A DNA stretch of 51,609 nt from Propionibacteriaceae bacterium UBA5174 (GCA_002413345.1 DHWU01000011.1:1-51609), one strand, 5' to 3'; shown: positions 37,407-46,371, counted from the stretch's first letter. Program-made: numbers and translations. The notes: generated by a model from the sequence alone, not told the origin.

Positions 37407-38530
37407 ACACCTTTCCGCTGCCGCCAGGTGGCCTCGGGTCAGCTGCGACTTCAGTTCAGCTGCTGGACTACCTCGGGCGGCTTGACTCTTGGATTGTCCA
37501 GTGCCGTGCCGAATTGGACGAACTCGACGCCCAGGTAATCGCTACCAACCGCCAAGCCGAGCTCAACGCCGACATCTCGCTAGCCATGACCTCCTGGCAA
37601 GCCGTCAAGAGCCGGCAGAACTTGCTGCTGTCCACCTGGGATTCTGGACGCGTTGGCCCCAAGGAACTCGACACTTTGGCCAACCTAATCTGGGGACGGC
37701 TCGACACGACTGCGGCCAATCTCGGCGCAGTGCAATCGATGTCCGTTTCGCTGCCCGAAGCTGGCCGACTCTGCGATGCACTAGTTGCCCAACTGCGGGC
37801 ACGTTTAGACACCAACCCGAACTCCACCGCCGTGCAAATTCGCCTCACTCAACTGCGGGCACAGGCCGAACGAATCCGCGATCAGCTTGAATTGGAGCCA
37901 CCCGCTTTGGCTCCGATCGGCCAAGCCAAGCTGCAAACGGTCACCTCTCGGATCACCGAACTCAGCGAAAAGCAGAACCGTGGCGGCGATATCGACGGAT
38001 CTCTCAGCGCGCTCGAAACCGAAGCAGCACTGCTGGAACGCGACCTGATTGTTGGCGCGTCCCGCCGCCGCGAAGGCCGCGATCTAGTTGCCAAGGTCCG
38101 GACCGAGCACGCCCGGCTCAGCGATGACCAGGGCAAAGTGGTCGCCCTAGCTGCCCAGGTTCGGGATGCGATCTGGCCTATGCCTGCGGTCGATCTGGAT
38201 CGGTTGTCCGCGCTCGGCCCGATCCCCAACACCGCTGAGTCCATTAGGCGCTATCTGGACGAGCTCACAAAAGTGAGTGCCTCGCTCGCACAAACCCGAG
38301 CCGTGCTGACCGAACAGCTGGCCCAACGCGATGGTGCTGCCCGCGTCTGGTCGGCCCGACAGGCAAGGACCGCTGAAGCTGGGCACACCGATGACCCGGT
38401 ACTCGCTGATCTGGCTCGTTTGATTGAAGCCCGACTTGCCGCTGTGCCGCTAGTGCTGCCATCAATTCGTGCTCTGCTTGGCACCTACGACGCTGAACTG
38501 GACTACCTGAGCAAGGGAGGACTCCGGTGA
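37403..38530 (+). CDS. hypothetical helical/coiled-coil protein of the pknG operon
   Basis: 375 residues from ATG 37403, which overlaps the GlnX-like stop (ATGA) and has GGAG six bases upstream. Almost wholly alpha-helical with heptad-like stretches (WIVQCRAELDELDAQVIATNRQ, RITELSEKQNR, SALETEAALLERDL). Soluble, no cysteine motif, no nucleotide site. I cannot name the family. Being translated between the sensor and the kinase, each with a 4-bp overlap, it is a candidate scaffold linking membrane sensor to kinase; this is context only. Confidence 0.85.
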   Translation: MNTFPLPPGGLGSAATSVQLLDYLGRLDSWIVQCRAELDELDAQVIATNRQAELNADISLAMTSWQAVKSRQNLLLSTWDSGRVGPKELDTLANLIWGRLDTTAANLGAVQSMSVSLPEAGRLCDALVAQLRARLDTNPNSTAVQIRLTQLRAQAERIRDQLELEPPALAPIGQAKLQTVTSRITELSEKQNRGGDIDGSLSALETEAALLERDLIVGASRRREGRDLVAKVRTEHARLSDDQGKVVALAAQVRDAIWPMPAVDLDRLSALGPIPNTAESIRRYLDELTKVSASLAQTRAVLTEQLAQRDGAARVWSARQARTAEAGHTDDPVLADLARLIEARLAAVPLVLPSIRALLGTYDAELDYLSKGGLR

Positions 38531-40833
38531 AGTGTCGACAACCCGGTTGCACCGGAACCATCGTTGACGGCTACTGCGACATTTGCGGCATGCCGGGGCA
38601 GATGATGCCGGTTGGCGCTGGACACAGTGGCGCCCGTCCAGCGGCATCACCAAGCGGGCCATGTCGCCAGCCAGGCTGTTCGGGACAAGTTGTTGACGGC
38701 TACTGCGATATTTGCGGCGCACCTGCGGTTTCGGTTTCCACGGTAACCGCCACGACCGCCCCCCGAACCCCCACCCGCACTTCGGTGAATCTAGGCGCCA
38801 GCGCGTTCGGCTCGGCCCGGGTGACCTCCTTTGGCGATCAACGGCTTCGCCGCCACGCTGAACACAGCACCCATGACGGCCAGATCGGCGCCGGGCTGAC
38901 TAAGGTGCCACCAGCGCCAGCGATTGACCCGACCAAGGCAGTCTTGGCGAATCCAGAAGTACCGCTCAACGCCCGAGTCTGCGCCAAATGCAACTTCAAA
39001 GTTGGCCAGGGCGCAGCCAATGTGGCCAGCCGATCCGAAGGCTTCTGCCCAACCTGTGGCGCGCCGTACTCCTTCACCGTCAAGCTCACCGCGGGCACCC
39101 TGGTTGCCAATCAGTACGAGGTGGTCGGCGCGTTGGCCCACGGTGGGATGGGCTGGATCTACCTGGCCAAGGACCGCAATGTGTCTGGACGCTTCGTGGT
39201 GCTCAAAGGCCTGTTGAACGCTGGCGATGCTGATGCGCTGGCCGCAACAGTCGGCGAGCAGCGTTTCCTGGCCCGAACCGAGCATCCGCTCATCGTTGAG
39301 ATCTTCAACGTCGTGACTCACGACGATGCGATCTACATCGTGATGGAGTACATCGGCGGACGTTCACTGAAACAACTACTGAAACAGCGCCGGCTTGCTA
39401 ATAATGGCGAGCCTGATCCGCTGCCTGCCGACCAGTCGTTGGCATTGTTGATTGAGATCCTGCCCGCCCTTGGCTATCTGCACTCGTTAGGGCTGTTGTT
39501 CTGCGATTTCAAACCCGACAACGTGATTCAGGTTGGTGACTCGCTGAAGCTGATTGATCTCGGCGGAGTACGCCACGCCAACGATGAAGATTCGGCGATC
39601 TACGGCACCATCGGCTTCCAGGCCCCTGAAGTACCCACCCAGGGCCCCTCGATTGCCTCCGACATCTACACCGTCGGAAGAACTTTGTTGATGCTGTCGG
39701 CAGATGTGCCTGGCTTCCAGACCGAATTCGAGTTCGCGGTGCCGCCAGCCGACAGCCTCCCGGTCTTCGCAGCCCAAGACTCGCTGTACCGACTGCTGCT
39801 CAAGTGCTGTGCCCCCGACCCCAATGACCGGTTCATCTCTGCCGATGAATTGCGCCAACAGATGCTTGGGGTACTGCGTGAAGTGGTGGCCAGTTCCCGA
39901 GCGGGAATCGGGTCAACTTCGGCGTCCTCGGCCTTGTTTGAATCGCCAATGGTGGCTGGCCATGGCCATCCGCTGGGTTCATTGCCGCAACTACGAAGTG
40001 ACCCCCGTGATGCTCAGGCCGACTTCCTTAACCAGGTCGCGCCGCAAGACCCCGTGTCCAGACTCGAAGCGCTGAGCTCTCCCCCAGGCTGGTCCAAAGG
40101 AGTGTGGCTGGCCAGGGGCCAAGCCGCCTTGGAGGTCAACAAACCCACCGTGGTTGATCAATGCATCGCCCGACTATTGGACGACGACCCCTGGGAATGG
40201 CGTGCCCTTTGGTTGGCCGGGCTAGGCGCACTCAGCAACTCTGACTACGTCCGAGCGCAAAGCTCGTTCAATGCCGTCTACGGACAGTTGCCGGGGGAAT
40301 TGGCTCCCAAACTGGCTTTGGCGATCGCCTGCGAACTGGGAAATGAGCTCGACTTGGCGGAGGTTCTGTACCGGATTTGCGCAGCCACTGATGCGGCCTA
40401 CGTGACCCCGGCTGCCTTCGGCCTGTCGCGGATTCGGCGCGCCAAGAATGACCTCTCGGGTTCTCTGACTGCGCTGGCGTTGGTGCCCAGCACTTCAAGG
40501 GGATACCCAGAATCCCAGCGGCTACGCGCCATGGCCCTGATCTCCTCGGCCCGCGACACTGCCAGCATTGACGCCGCGTTCGCCGCGTCGATAACTGCCC
40601 GACTCAGCGGTCAAGAGCTTGCTGAGGCCCGCGCCCTGCTCTTGCGCCGGGCGCTCCTGCTATCTGGTCAAGGGACAACAATCACCAGAGGTCAGTCACC
40701 GATAGCTCCGACCACTTTGCTGGACGAACTCGCCGCGACCTACCGCGAACTGGCTTCGCTCAGTACCGACGCCAACACCAGAGCTGGCTATCTAGAAATG
40801 GCCATCTCCCTACGACCTTGGAGCCTGTTTTGA
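38527..40833 (+). CDS. pknG: PknG-type serine/threonine protein kinase
   Basis: 768 residues. Order: zinc ribbon 1 (Cys 3, 8, 17, 20), zinc ribbon 2 (Cys 46, 51, 60, 63), a linker, the PknG rubredoxin-like pair (CAKC 152-155, CPTC 174-177), kinase domain ~190-450, then TPR-like helices to the end. Kinase details are PknG-like: GHGG-type loop as AHGGMGW, Lys227 in VVLKG, catalytic loop CDFKPDN (Asp327) and IDLGGVR in place of DFG. Known: PknG phosphorylates the FHA protein GarA/OdhI and so controls 2-oxoglutarate and glutamate metabolism. Two extra N-terminal ribbons are added here. GGAGG precedes the GTG start, which overlaps the previous gene. Confidence 0.94.
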   Translation: MKCRQPGCTGTIVDGYCDICGMPGQMMPVGAGHSGARPAASPSGPCRQPGCSGQVVDGYCDICGAPAVSVSTVTATTAPRTPTRTSVNLGASAFGSARVTSFGDQRLRRHAEHSTHDGQIGAGLTKVPPAPAIDPTKAVLANPEVPLNARVCAKCNFKVGQGAANVASRSEGFCPTCGAPYSFTVKLTAGTLVANQYEVVGALAHGGMGWIYLAKDRNVSGRFVVLKGLLNAGDADALAATVGEQRFLARTEHPLIVEIFNVVTHDDAIYIVMEYIGGRSLKQLLKQRRLANNGEPDPLPADQSLALLIEILPALGYLHSLGLLFCDFKPDNVIQVGDSLKLIDLGGVRHANDEDSAIYGTIGFQAPEVPTQGPSIASDIYTVGRTLLMLSADVPGFQTEFEFAVPPADSLPVFAAQDSLYRLLLKCCAPDPNDRFISADELRQQMLGVLREVVASSRAGIGSTSASSALFESPMVAGHGHPLGSLPQLRSDPRDAQADFLNQVAPQDPVSRLEALSSPPGWSKGVWLARGQAALEVNKPTVVDQCIARLLDDDPWEWRALWLAGLGALSNSDYVRAQSSFNAVYGQLPGELAPKLALAIACELGNELDLAEVLYRICAATDAAYVTPAAFGLSRIRRAKNDLSGSLTALALVPSTSRGYPESQRLRAMALISSARDTASIDAAFAASITARLSGQELAEARALLLRRALLLSGQGTTITRGQSPIAPTTLLDELAATYRELASLSTDANTRAGYLEMAISLRPWSLF

Positions 40834-41960
40834 CCGAGGGAAACTGGCCGCTTTGGGCCGACCAACATCCGCAAACCAGCACCCCAGCCACAGCCACCTG
40901 CCCGAGCTGTGGACGGACGGTCGCACCGAGCGACGCCTTCTGCGAAGGCTGCGGGGCCACGTTGACGCCCTCCGCGCCGCCGCCGGTTTCGACGCCGAAC
41001 GAGAACTCAACCCAGACTCGCCGCTTGGGCTCTCGAAATAGCGAAGTAATCACCTGCCCGGCGTGTGGCGGCACCATCGATGTCGACGGCTACTGCCAAA
41101 CCTGTGGCACCAAAGCACCCAGCGCCCGTGACCACTACTTCCAGACTCCGGCGCCTTGGATTGCCGGAGTTTGTGACCGGGGGCAGCGCCATCCACGAAA
41201 TGAAGATGCCATGGCGTTGTGGGCCGCGGGCAACCGAGCAGTCCTGGTGGTGTGTGATGGAGTCTCCACCAGCACCGATCCAGACACCGCTGCCACCGTG
41301 GCTGCGCAGACCATTTGTGATCATCTGGTCGGACGCCTGCTCGACGCGGACGCCGATCTTGACTACACCGAGGCTTTCACCGCAGCTGCGGCCGCCGGGA
41401 ACCAGGCGGTGGTAGCCATCACCGCACCTGATTCACCCAACGCGGCCTCGGCGACTTTGGCGGTGGCCGTGATCGACGGCGACGAACTTCATTACGCCAA
41501 TCTGGGTGATTCTCGGGTCTACTTCCTGGGACAGCACACCCAGGAACTGCTGACCTTGGACGATTCGATGGCGCAGGCCTTCATCGAGCGGGGCATGGAG
41601 CGCGCTGAAGCCGAAGCCTTGCCGCGAGCTCATGCCATCACCAAATGGGTAGGCCGAGATTCGCCAGACGTAGTGCCCCGCATCGGCACCCGCACGCTCA
41701 CTGAACCGGGCTGGGTGGCGGTGTGCTCGGACGGGCTTTGGAATTACGCCTCCGCGCCCCACCAGTTGGCTGCTCAATTGGCCGCCACCGGAAAGATCGA
41801 GCCGATCGACATTGCAAAATCCCTGGTGGCTTGGGCAAATGCCAAGGGGGGTCGCGACAACATCACGGTGGCCTTGGCCAGCTTCTCGGGCCTTACCCAG
41901 CCAACTAATCTGGGTGTCACCGACCCGGTCGAAGCCCAATCAGTTGAAGGAGAAGTCTGA
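40830..41960 (+). CDS. PP2C-type protein phosphatase with two N-terminal zinc ribbons
   Basis: 376 residues from TTG 40830, chosen because GGAG (40820-40823) lies six bases upstream and TTGA overlaps the pknG stop; TTG 40818 is the alternative. Ribbon 1 has Cys 24, 27, 38, 41; ribbon 2 has Cys 76, 79, 89, 92 with the same GTI-DGYC-CG pattern as the kinase. PP2C core: RHPRNEDA, VVCDGVS (Asp143), GDSRVYFL, VCSDGLWNY and RDNITVAL, all metal-binding aspartates present. It likely reverses phosphorylation by the adjacent PknG-like kinase. Confidence 0.93.
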   Translation: MTEGNWPLWADQHPQTSTPATATCPSCGRTVAPSDAFCEGCGATLTPSAPPPVSTPNENSTQTRRLGSRNSEVITCPACGGTIDVDGYCQTCGTKAPSARDHYFQTPAPWIAGVCDRGQRHPRNEDAMALWAAGNRAVLVVCDGVSTSTDPDTAATVAAQTICDHLVGRLLDADADLDYTEAFTAAAAAGNQAVVAITAPDSPNAASATLAVAVIDGDELHYANLGDSRVYFLGQHTQELLTLDDSMAQAFIERGMERAEAEALPRAHAITKWVGRDSPDVVPRIGTRTLTEPGWVAVCSDGLWNYASAPHQLAAQLAATGKIEPIDIAKSLVAWANAKGGRDNITVALASFSGLTQPTNLGVTDPVEAQSVEGEV

Positions 41961-41962
41961 GC

Positions 41963-43243
41963 ATGGCTGAGTTCAGCGCTGCGGTCTATCAGAATGAGTT
42001 CCTGCCCGATGGCGGAACCGATGTGAACGCAATCGTGACCGTCCGCTGTTCCGGCGCGGGTTCGGCCGGGCGAACTGGCAGCGGAAACGCCGGAGAGATC
42101 ATCGCTGTCGATACTTCAGGGTCGATGGGGCATATCAATATGGGTGCTGCCAAGCAGGCCGCGATGGTTGCTTTGGACAACATTCTTGATGGCACCTATT
42201 TTGCGGTCGTGGCTGGTAACCACAAGGCCTACTTGGCCTATCCGATGGTGCAAGCTGGCCCCGGAATGGTGGTCATGGACCCTCGCACCCGAGCCGAGGC
42301 GAAGCGAGCGATCAGCTTTTTCCGCGCCGAAGGTGGCACGGCCATGGGCACCTGGCTGAATCTGTGTCGGGCACTTTTCGATTCAATCGGGAATCTGGCC
42401 AACAAGCACGTAATCCTGCTCACCGACGGCGAGAACCACAACGAGACTCCAGAGCAACTACATGCGGCCTTGGCTAACTGCGCTGGCCATTTCCAAGTGG
42501 ACGCCCGGGGCGTGGGCGTGGATTGGAAGGTCGCCGAGATCCGCAAGATCGCCCAAACCATGCTGGGTACGGTGGACATCATCGGCGACCCGGCCCAACT
42601 CGGAGCGGTATTTGCCGAACTGATGCGAAATTCGATGGCTCGCGGAGTGGCCAATGCTGACCTTCGGGTGTGGATCCCCCAAGGTGCGCAGGTGCTCTTC
42701 ATCCGACAGGTATCGCCCACCGTCGAAGACCTCACGCATCGGGGCCAGCCGGTGAACCAACTCACCATGAGCTACCCCACTGGCGCCTGGGCTGACGAGG
42801 AACGCGATTATCACGTCTCGGTCCGGCTCCCGGCCAAGACCGTCGGCCAGGAACAGTTAGCGGCTCGAGTGCAGTTGGCTGTCGGCGCCGAGTTACTCAC
42901 CCAGGTGTTGGTCAAGGCGAAGTGGTCGGCTGATACCAATCTCACCGCCCAAATCAATCCTGAAGTTGCCCACTACACCGGGCAGGCTGAGCTCGCCGTA
43001 GTGATCCAAGAGGGACTCAATGCCAAGCAGGCTGGAGATTTTGACACGGCCACCAGCAAGCTAGGGCGAGCGGTGCAACTCGCCACCGAGAGCGGAAACT
43101 CCGAAGCCACCGCGAAACTACGTAAAGTAGTCGACATTGCAGACGCTGCTACCGGTACGGTGCGGTTGAAGCAGGAGATAGCCAAGGCCGATGAAATGGC
43201 CTTGGATACCGCATCCACCAAGACCACCAGGATCAGGGGCTGA
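41963..43243 (+). CDS. VWA domain protein (TerY-like context)
   Basis: 426 residues. A von Willebrand A domain occupies ~44-215 with an intact MIDAS: DTSGSMG (Asp50, Ser52, Ser54), the threonine loop GGTAMGTWL and LLTDGEN. The C-terminal half is a beta-rich region, then helices. AAGGAG precedes the ATG. No signal peptide, so it is cytosolic, like TerY. VWA + PP2C + kinase triads are known from Ter-type stress systems; here the kinase is PknG-like. A phosphorylation-controlled metal-dependent protein contact is a reasonable guess. Confidence 0.92.
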   Translation: MAEFSAAVYQNEFLPDGGTDVNAIVTVRCSGAGSAGRTGSGNAGEIIAVDTSGSMGHINMGAAKQAAMVALDNILDGTYFAVVAGNHKAYLAYPMVQAGPGMVVMDPRTRAEAKRAISFFRAEGGTAMGTWLNLCRALFDSIGNLANKHVILLTDGENHNETPEQLHAALANCAGHFQVDARGVGVDWKVAEIRKIAQTMLGTVDIIGDPAQLGAVFAELMRNSMARGVANADLRVWIPQGAQVLFIRQVSPTVEDLTHRGQPVNQLTMSYPTGAWADEERDYHVSVRLPAKTVGQEQLAARVQLAVGAELLTQVLVKAKWSADTNLTAQINPEVAHYTGQAELAVVIQEGLNAKQAGDFDTATSKLGRAVQLATESGNSEATAKLRKVVDIADAATGTVRLKQEIAKADEMALDTASTKTTRIRG

Positions 43244-43249
43244 AAGATC

Positions 43250-44062
43250 GTGATTTGTCCGTCGGGGCATCAGACCAACCAGGCCGACTTCTGCGACGTT
43301 TGCGGACTGCCAATTTCTGACGTCCAAGCCGACGCCAGCGCTGGCAGCTCAACCCCTGCCGCGTCCGACACCTTGCTCTGCCCGAATTGCCAGGCGACAA
43401 ATGTGGCCGAAGCCCTGTTTTGTGAGGCTTGCGGCTTCGACTTCACCACGGCAGCAAGCGAACCCGAATGGCCAAAGTTCAATGCAGCGCCGCAGTCTGG
43501 TGAGCTGCCAGAGTCTAGTGAGGTGCCAGAGTTCACTGAGGCAACCGTGCCCAGCGAACCAACCGCGGACCAGGGTTCCACATTGGATACTGCCTCGTCA
43601 CTCAACCCCGTCGCTACCACCCAACCGGCAATCAAACAGACCCGTCCGCGGGTGGATTGGGTTGCCGAATTGTGGATCGACCCCGACTGGTACGCCGCCC
43701 AACGTTCGACCGATCCGATGCCCTCAGTCGGCCTGCCAGACATCGTCCCGTTAGTGAAACAGAGCAATCTGATTGGTCGGGTTTCGCACACCAAGGGAGT
43801 TTTTCCCGAGATCGACTGTGAGCTGGATTCGGGCTGCAGCCGCCGCCACGCAATCCTGACCACCGACTGGACCCGGTGGTGGATTGAGGACCTAACCTCG
43901 GCCAATGGCACTTTTGTCGGTGGCGTGGCCGGACCGTTGCCAGCTATGCCGATCCCGCAGGGACGGGTCGAACTGACCTCGGGCCAGCGGATCTACGTTG
44001 GGGCTTGGACCCGAATAGTGATCCGCAAGGCCACTGCCGACGAACAGGATGCCTTCGCCTGA
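43250..44062 (+). CDS. FHA domain protein with zinc ribbons
   Basis: 270 residues from GTG 43250, six bases after the VWA gene. The N terminus has ribbon-like cysteines (Cys 3, 15, 18, with His7 in place of one ligand) and a second full ribbon (Cys 44, 47, 58, 61). Then comes an acidic, Ser/Thr-rich linker (~70-130) and a C-terminal FHA domain (~170-262) with the core GRVS...SRRHAIL...SANGTFV, which binds phosphothreonine. It is the probable reader of the operon's kinase. It lacks the ETT-type N-terminal phosphosite of GarA/OdhI, so it is not simply that regulator. Confidence 0.9.
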   Translation: MICPSGHQTNQADFCDVCGLPISDVQADASAGSSTPAASDTLLCPNCQATNVAEALFCEACGFDFTTAASEPEWPKFNAAPQSGELPESSEVPEFTEATVPSEPTADQGSTLDTASSLNPVATTQPAIKQTRPRVDWVAELWIDPDWYAAQRSTDPMPSVGLPDIVPLVKQSNLIGRVSHTKGVFPEIDCELDSGCSRRHAILTTDWTRWWIEDLTSANGTFVGGVAGPLPAMPIPQGRVELTSGQRIYVGAWTRIVIRKATADEQDAFA

Positions 44063-44072
44063 AGCCACCGGA

Positions 44073-44097
44073 CGCTAGGGCTCTAAAGCCACTAGCG
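44073..44097. terminator. bidirectional hairpin terminator between the FHA gene and deaD
   Basis: CGCTAG-GGCT-CTAA-AGCC-A-CTAGCG: a 10-bp stem with one bulged A and a 4-base loop, in the 54-base gap between convergent genes. There is no long T tract on either side, so efficiency is uncertain. Confidence 0.7.
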
Positions 44098-44116
44098 CCC
44101 GTTGGCCACAGTGTGA

Positions 44117-45874
44117 TCAGTAGTGCCGCTTGCCTCCGGAGCCACCCCTACCTTTGCCGTCGCGTCCCTTAGCCTCGCGGGCGGCGCCGGTGGGGATTCG
44201 ACCCCGGTCAGCAGACAGTTCAATCAGCTTGCCGGAGATTCTGGTGGTTTTCAGCGCCTCCAACACTGCCGGCGACAGGTTGGCTGGCAACTCGACCAGC
44301 GAGAAGTCGGCCCGGACGCTGATCCGGCCGAAGTCCTCCCGCCGCAGGCCGCCTTCATTCGCCAGGGCACCCACAATCTGCCGGGGCTGCACCCGATGCC
44401 GCTTACCGACTGCCAGTCGATAGGTGGCCAACCCCTCAGAGTTCTGGGATAGATGCCTCGGCTCGGGCCGACGGCCACGATCGTTGGCGTCTTCGCTCAT
44501 CGGCGTGCGTTTCGCATCGGGATCAAGCAGCATCGGCTCCTCGCCCTGTAGCTGCAGAGCCAGGGCGGCGGCGACATCGAGCTCGGGCACGTCGTACTCG
44601 TTCACATAATGCGCAACAACCTCGCGGAAGAACTCCAGCCGATCCGATTCCAAAGTCTCGGTGATCGCGGAATCGAATCGGTTCAGCCGGGTGGCGTTGA
44701 CATCTTCAGCGCTGGGTACGCCAACCTGAGTGAGCTTCTGTCGGGTGGCCTTTTCGATGGAGGCCAGGAGCCGTCGCTCGCGAGGGGTCACCAGCGAAAT
44801 CGCTTCGCCAGCCCGGCCTGCTCGACCGGTGCGACCGACCCGGTGCACATAGGACTCAGTGTCAGTGGGAATGTCGAAGTTCACCACGTGGCTGATCCGG
44901 TCCACGTCCAGTCCGCGAGCGGCCACATCGGTGGCGACCAAAATGTCGAGGCGACCATTCTTCAGCTGACCGATGGTGCGTTCGCGCTGCGCTTGCACGA
45001 TGTCGCCGTTGATCGCTGCGGCGGAGAATCCCCGCGCCCGCAGCTTCTCGGCCAGAGTCTCGGTTTCGTTCTTGGTGCGGACGAAGACGATCATCGCCTC
45101 GAAGTTTTCTACCTCCAAGATCCTGGTCAGCGCTTCCACCTTCTGCGGGTAGGAGGCGATCAGGTAGCGGTGAGTCACATTGGCCGCGGTGGCGGTGCGT
45201 CCGGCCACGATGATCTCAGCAGGGTCATTGAGGTACTTCTTGGCCAACCGCTTGATTTGGGCCGGCATCGTCGCCGAGAACAGCGCGACCTGCTTCTCCG
45301 CAGGGGTTGCCGCCAGGATGGTCTCGACGTCTTCAGCAAAGCCCATATTGAGCATTTCGTCGGCCTCATCCAGCACCATGAACCGCAACTGGCTCAGGTC
45401 GAGGGTGCCCTTGTCCATATGGTCCATGATTCGCCCGGGCGTACCCACCACGACCTGGACGCCGCGGGCCAGCGCACTGAGCTGAACCCCGTAGCTCTGC
45501 CCACCGTAAACCGGCAATACGCTCACGCCGGTGATCTTGGCCGCGTAGCTCTGGAAGGCTTCACACACCTGCAAGGCAAGCTCGCGGGTGGGGGCCAACA
45601 CCAAGGCCTGGGGCGCGTGCTGTTTGGGATGCAACTGCTGCAAGATGGGCAGCGCGAAAGCTGCGGTCTTGCCAGTTCCGGTCTGGGCCAGCCCAACCAC
45701 ATCGCGTCCGCTGAGTAGCACCGGGATGGTGGCGGCCTGAATCGGCGAGGGGCTTTCGTAGCCAACTTCCTTCACCGCCCGCAGCAGCCTGGCATCCAGG
45801 CCTAGCTCGGCAAAAGTGGCCGAGGGCTCCTCGGTAGCGGGTTCATCGGAGTGGTCACTGATCTGGTCATTCAC
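44117..45874 (-). CDS. deaD: DEAD-box ATP-dependent RNA helicase DeaD/CsdA
   Basis: 585 residues. Q motif SPIQAATIP, Walker A AQTGTGKT, DEAD box VLDEADEM, SAT, and HRVGRTGRAGR. After ~residue 400 comes a DbpA-type RNA-binding domain (YRLAVGKRHRVQPRQIVGALA ... SVRADFSLVELP), then a Gly/Arg/Lys-rich tail. This layout is DeaD/CsdA, which acts in ribosome assembly and RNA decay, often in the cold. The start is GTG 45874; TAGGGT six bases before it on the coding strand and the absence of a ribosome site would fit a leaderless transcript. Confidence 0.94.
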   Translation of the reverse strand: MNDQISDHSDEPATEEPSATFAELGLDARLLRAVKEVGYESPSPIQAATIPVLLSGRDVVGLAQTGTGKTAAFALPILQQLHPKQHAPQALVLAPTRELALQVCEAFQSYAAKITGVSVLPVYGGQSYGVQLSALARGVQVVVGTPGRIMDHMDKGTLDLSQLRFMVLDEADEMLNMGFAEDVETILAATPAEKQVALFSATMPAQIKRLAKKYLNDPAEIIVAGRTATAANVTHRYLIASYPQKVEALTRILEVENFEAMIVFVRTKNETETLAEKLRARGFSAAAINGDIVQAQRERTIGQLKNGRLDILVATDVAARGLDVDRISHVVNFDIPTDTESYVHRVGRTGRAGRAGEAISLVTPRERRLLASIEKATRQKLTQVGVPSAEDVNATRLNRFDSAITETLESDRLEFFREVVAHYVNEYDVPELDVAAALALQLQGEEPMLLDPDAKRTPMSEDANDRGRRPEPRHLSQNSEGLATYRLAVGKRHRVQPRQIVGALANEGGLRREDFGRISVRADFSLVELPANLSPAVLEALKTTRISGKLIELSADRGRIPTGAAREAKGRDGKGRGGSGGKRHY

Positions 45875-45973
45875 GCATAGACCCTAGCGGCAAACCGAGT
45901 CGGTAGTGACATCGAGGCAAACCCTCCGTTGCGCTGTGGGCGTACCTCCGGCCTGGGCAGGCCGCTGCCAGGG

Positions 45974-45979
45974 TAGATT
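45974..45979 (+). promoter_or_regulatory. putative -10 element of the DUF3107 gene
   Basis: TAGATT in the divergent region between deaD and the DUF3107 gene, 26 bases before the GTG start. Same hexamer as at 32731 and complement 49308. No clear -35. Confidence 0.4.
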
Positions 45980-46005
45980 GGGCGCCGCGATCCGAAGGAG
46001 ACATG

Positions 46006-46230
46006 GTGGAGATCAAAATCGGCATTCAGGACGTTTCTCGCGAGCTGACCGTTGAGACCGAGGCCACTTCGGCCGAGATCGAAAAGAGCCTTACCAAGGC
46101 GCTGGCCGACGGCGGGTTATTAACTCTCGCCGATGAAAAGGGCCGCAAGGTGTTGGTGCCGGTGGCGAAGATCGCCTATCTCGACTTGGGCCAGGAGAAG
46201 ACTCGGACGGTCGGTTTCGGCTCCATGTGA
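46006..46230 (+). CDS. DUF3107 family small protein (TB9.4-like)
   Basis: 74 residues: MEIKIGIQDVSREL at the N terminus, acidic, with beta-alpha-beta character, ending GFGSM. It matches DUF3107, recalled as Rv3208A/TB9.4 in M. tuberculosis. GTG 46006 is preferred over the adjacent ATG 46003 because AAGGAG (45995-46000) is five bases from the GTG and only two from the ATG, and family members begin MEVKIG. The function is unknown. It sits next to an RhlE-type helicase, as in mycobacteria. Confidence 0.92.
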   Translation: MEIKIGIQDVSRELTVETEATSAEIEKSLTKALADGGLLTLADEKGRKVLVPVAKIAYLDLGQEKTRTVGFGSM

Positions 46231-46275
46231 CGTGCCCTCGTTGGTACGAAAAACGGCCACCGGCGCTGCGAGCGC

Positions 46276-46371
46276 TAAACTAGGCACGCTCAGCCCACGG
46301 GTGAGCCTGCCTGGAGCGGCTGAGGCGCCGCCGGCGGTCCGTTCTGCGCCGACGCGCAGTTGAAGATGAGG
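46276..46371 (+). promoter_or_regulatory. promoter and structured 5' leader of rhlE
   Basis: A TAAACT hexamer (46276-46281) could be a -10. It is followed by an imperfect hairpin: GGCA-c-GCTCA (46283-46292), loop of nine, TGAGC-c-TGCC (46302-46311). The ribosome site GAGG is at 46368-46371. The first base of the hairpin precedes the predicted start of transcription, so it may instead be a terminator of the DUF3107 gene or an operator. Confidence 0.4.

Noticed and set aside
43250..44062. FHA protein as GarA/OdhI
   Set aside because: It has N-terminal zinc ribbons, a long acidic linker and no ETT-type phosphosite before the FHA domain, so the GarA name is not supported.
44609..45718. 369-codon open frame on the plus strand
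   Set aside because: Antisense to deaD, whose motifs are all intact; no ribosome site or domain in the plus frame.
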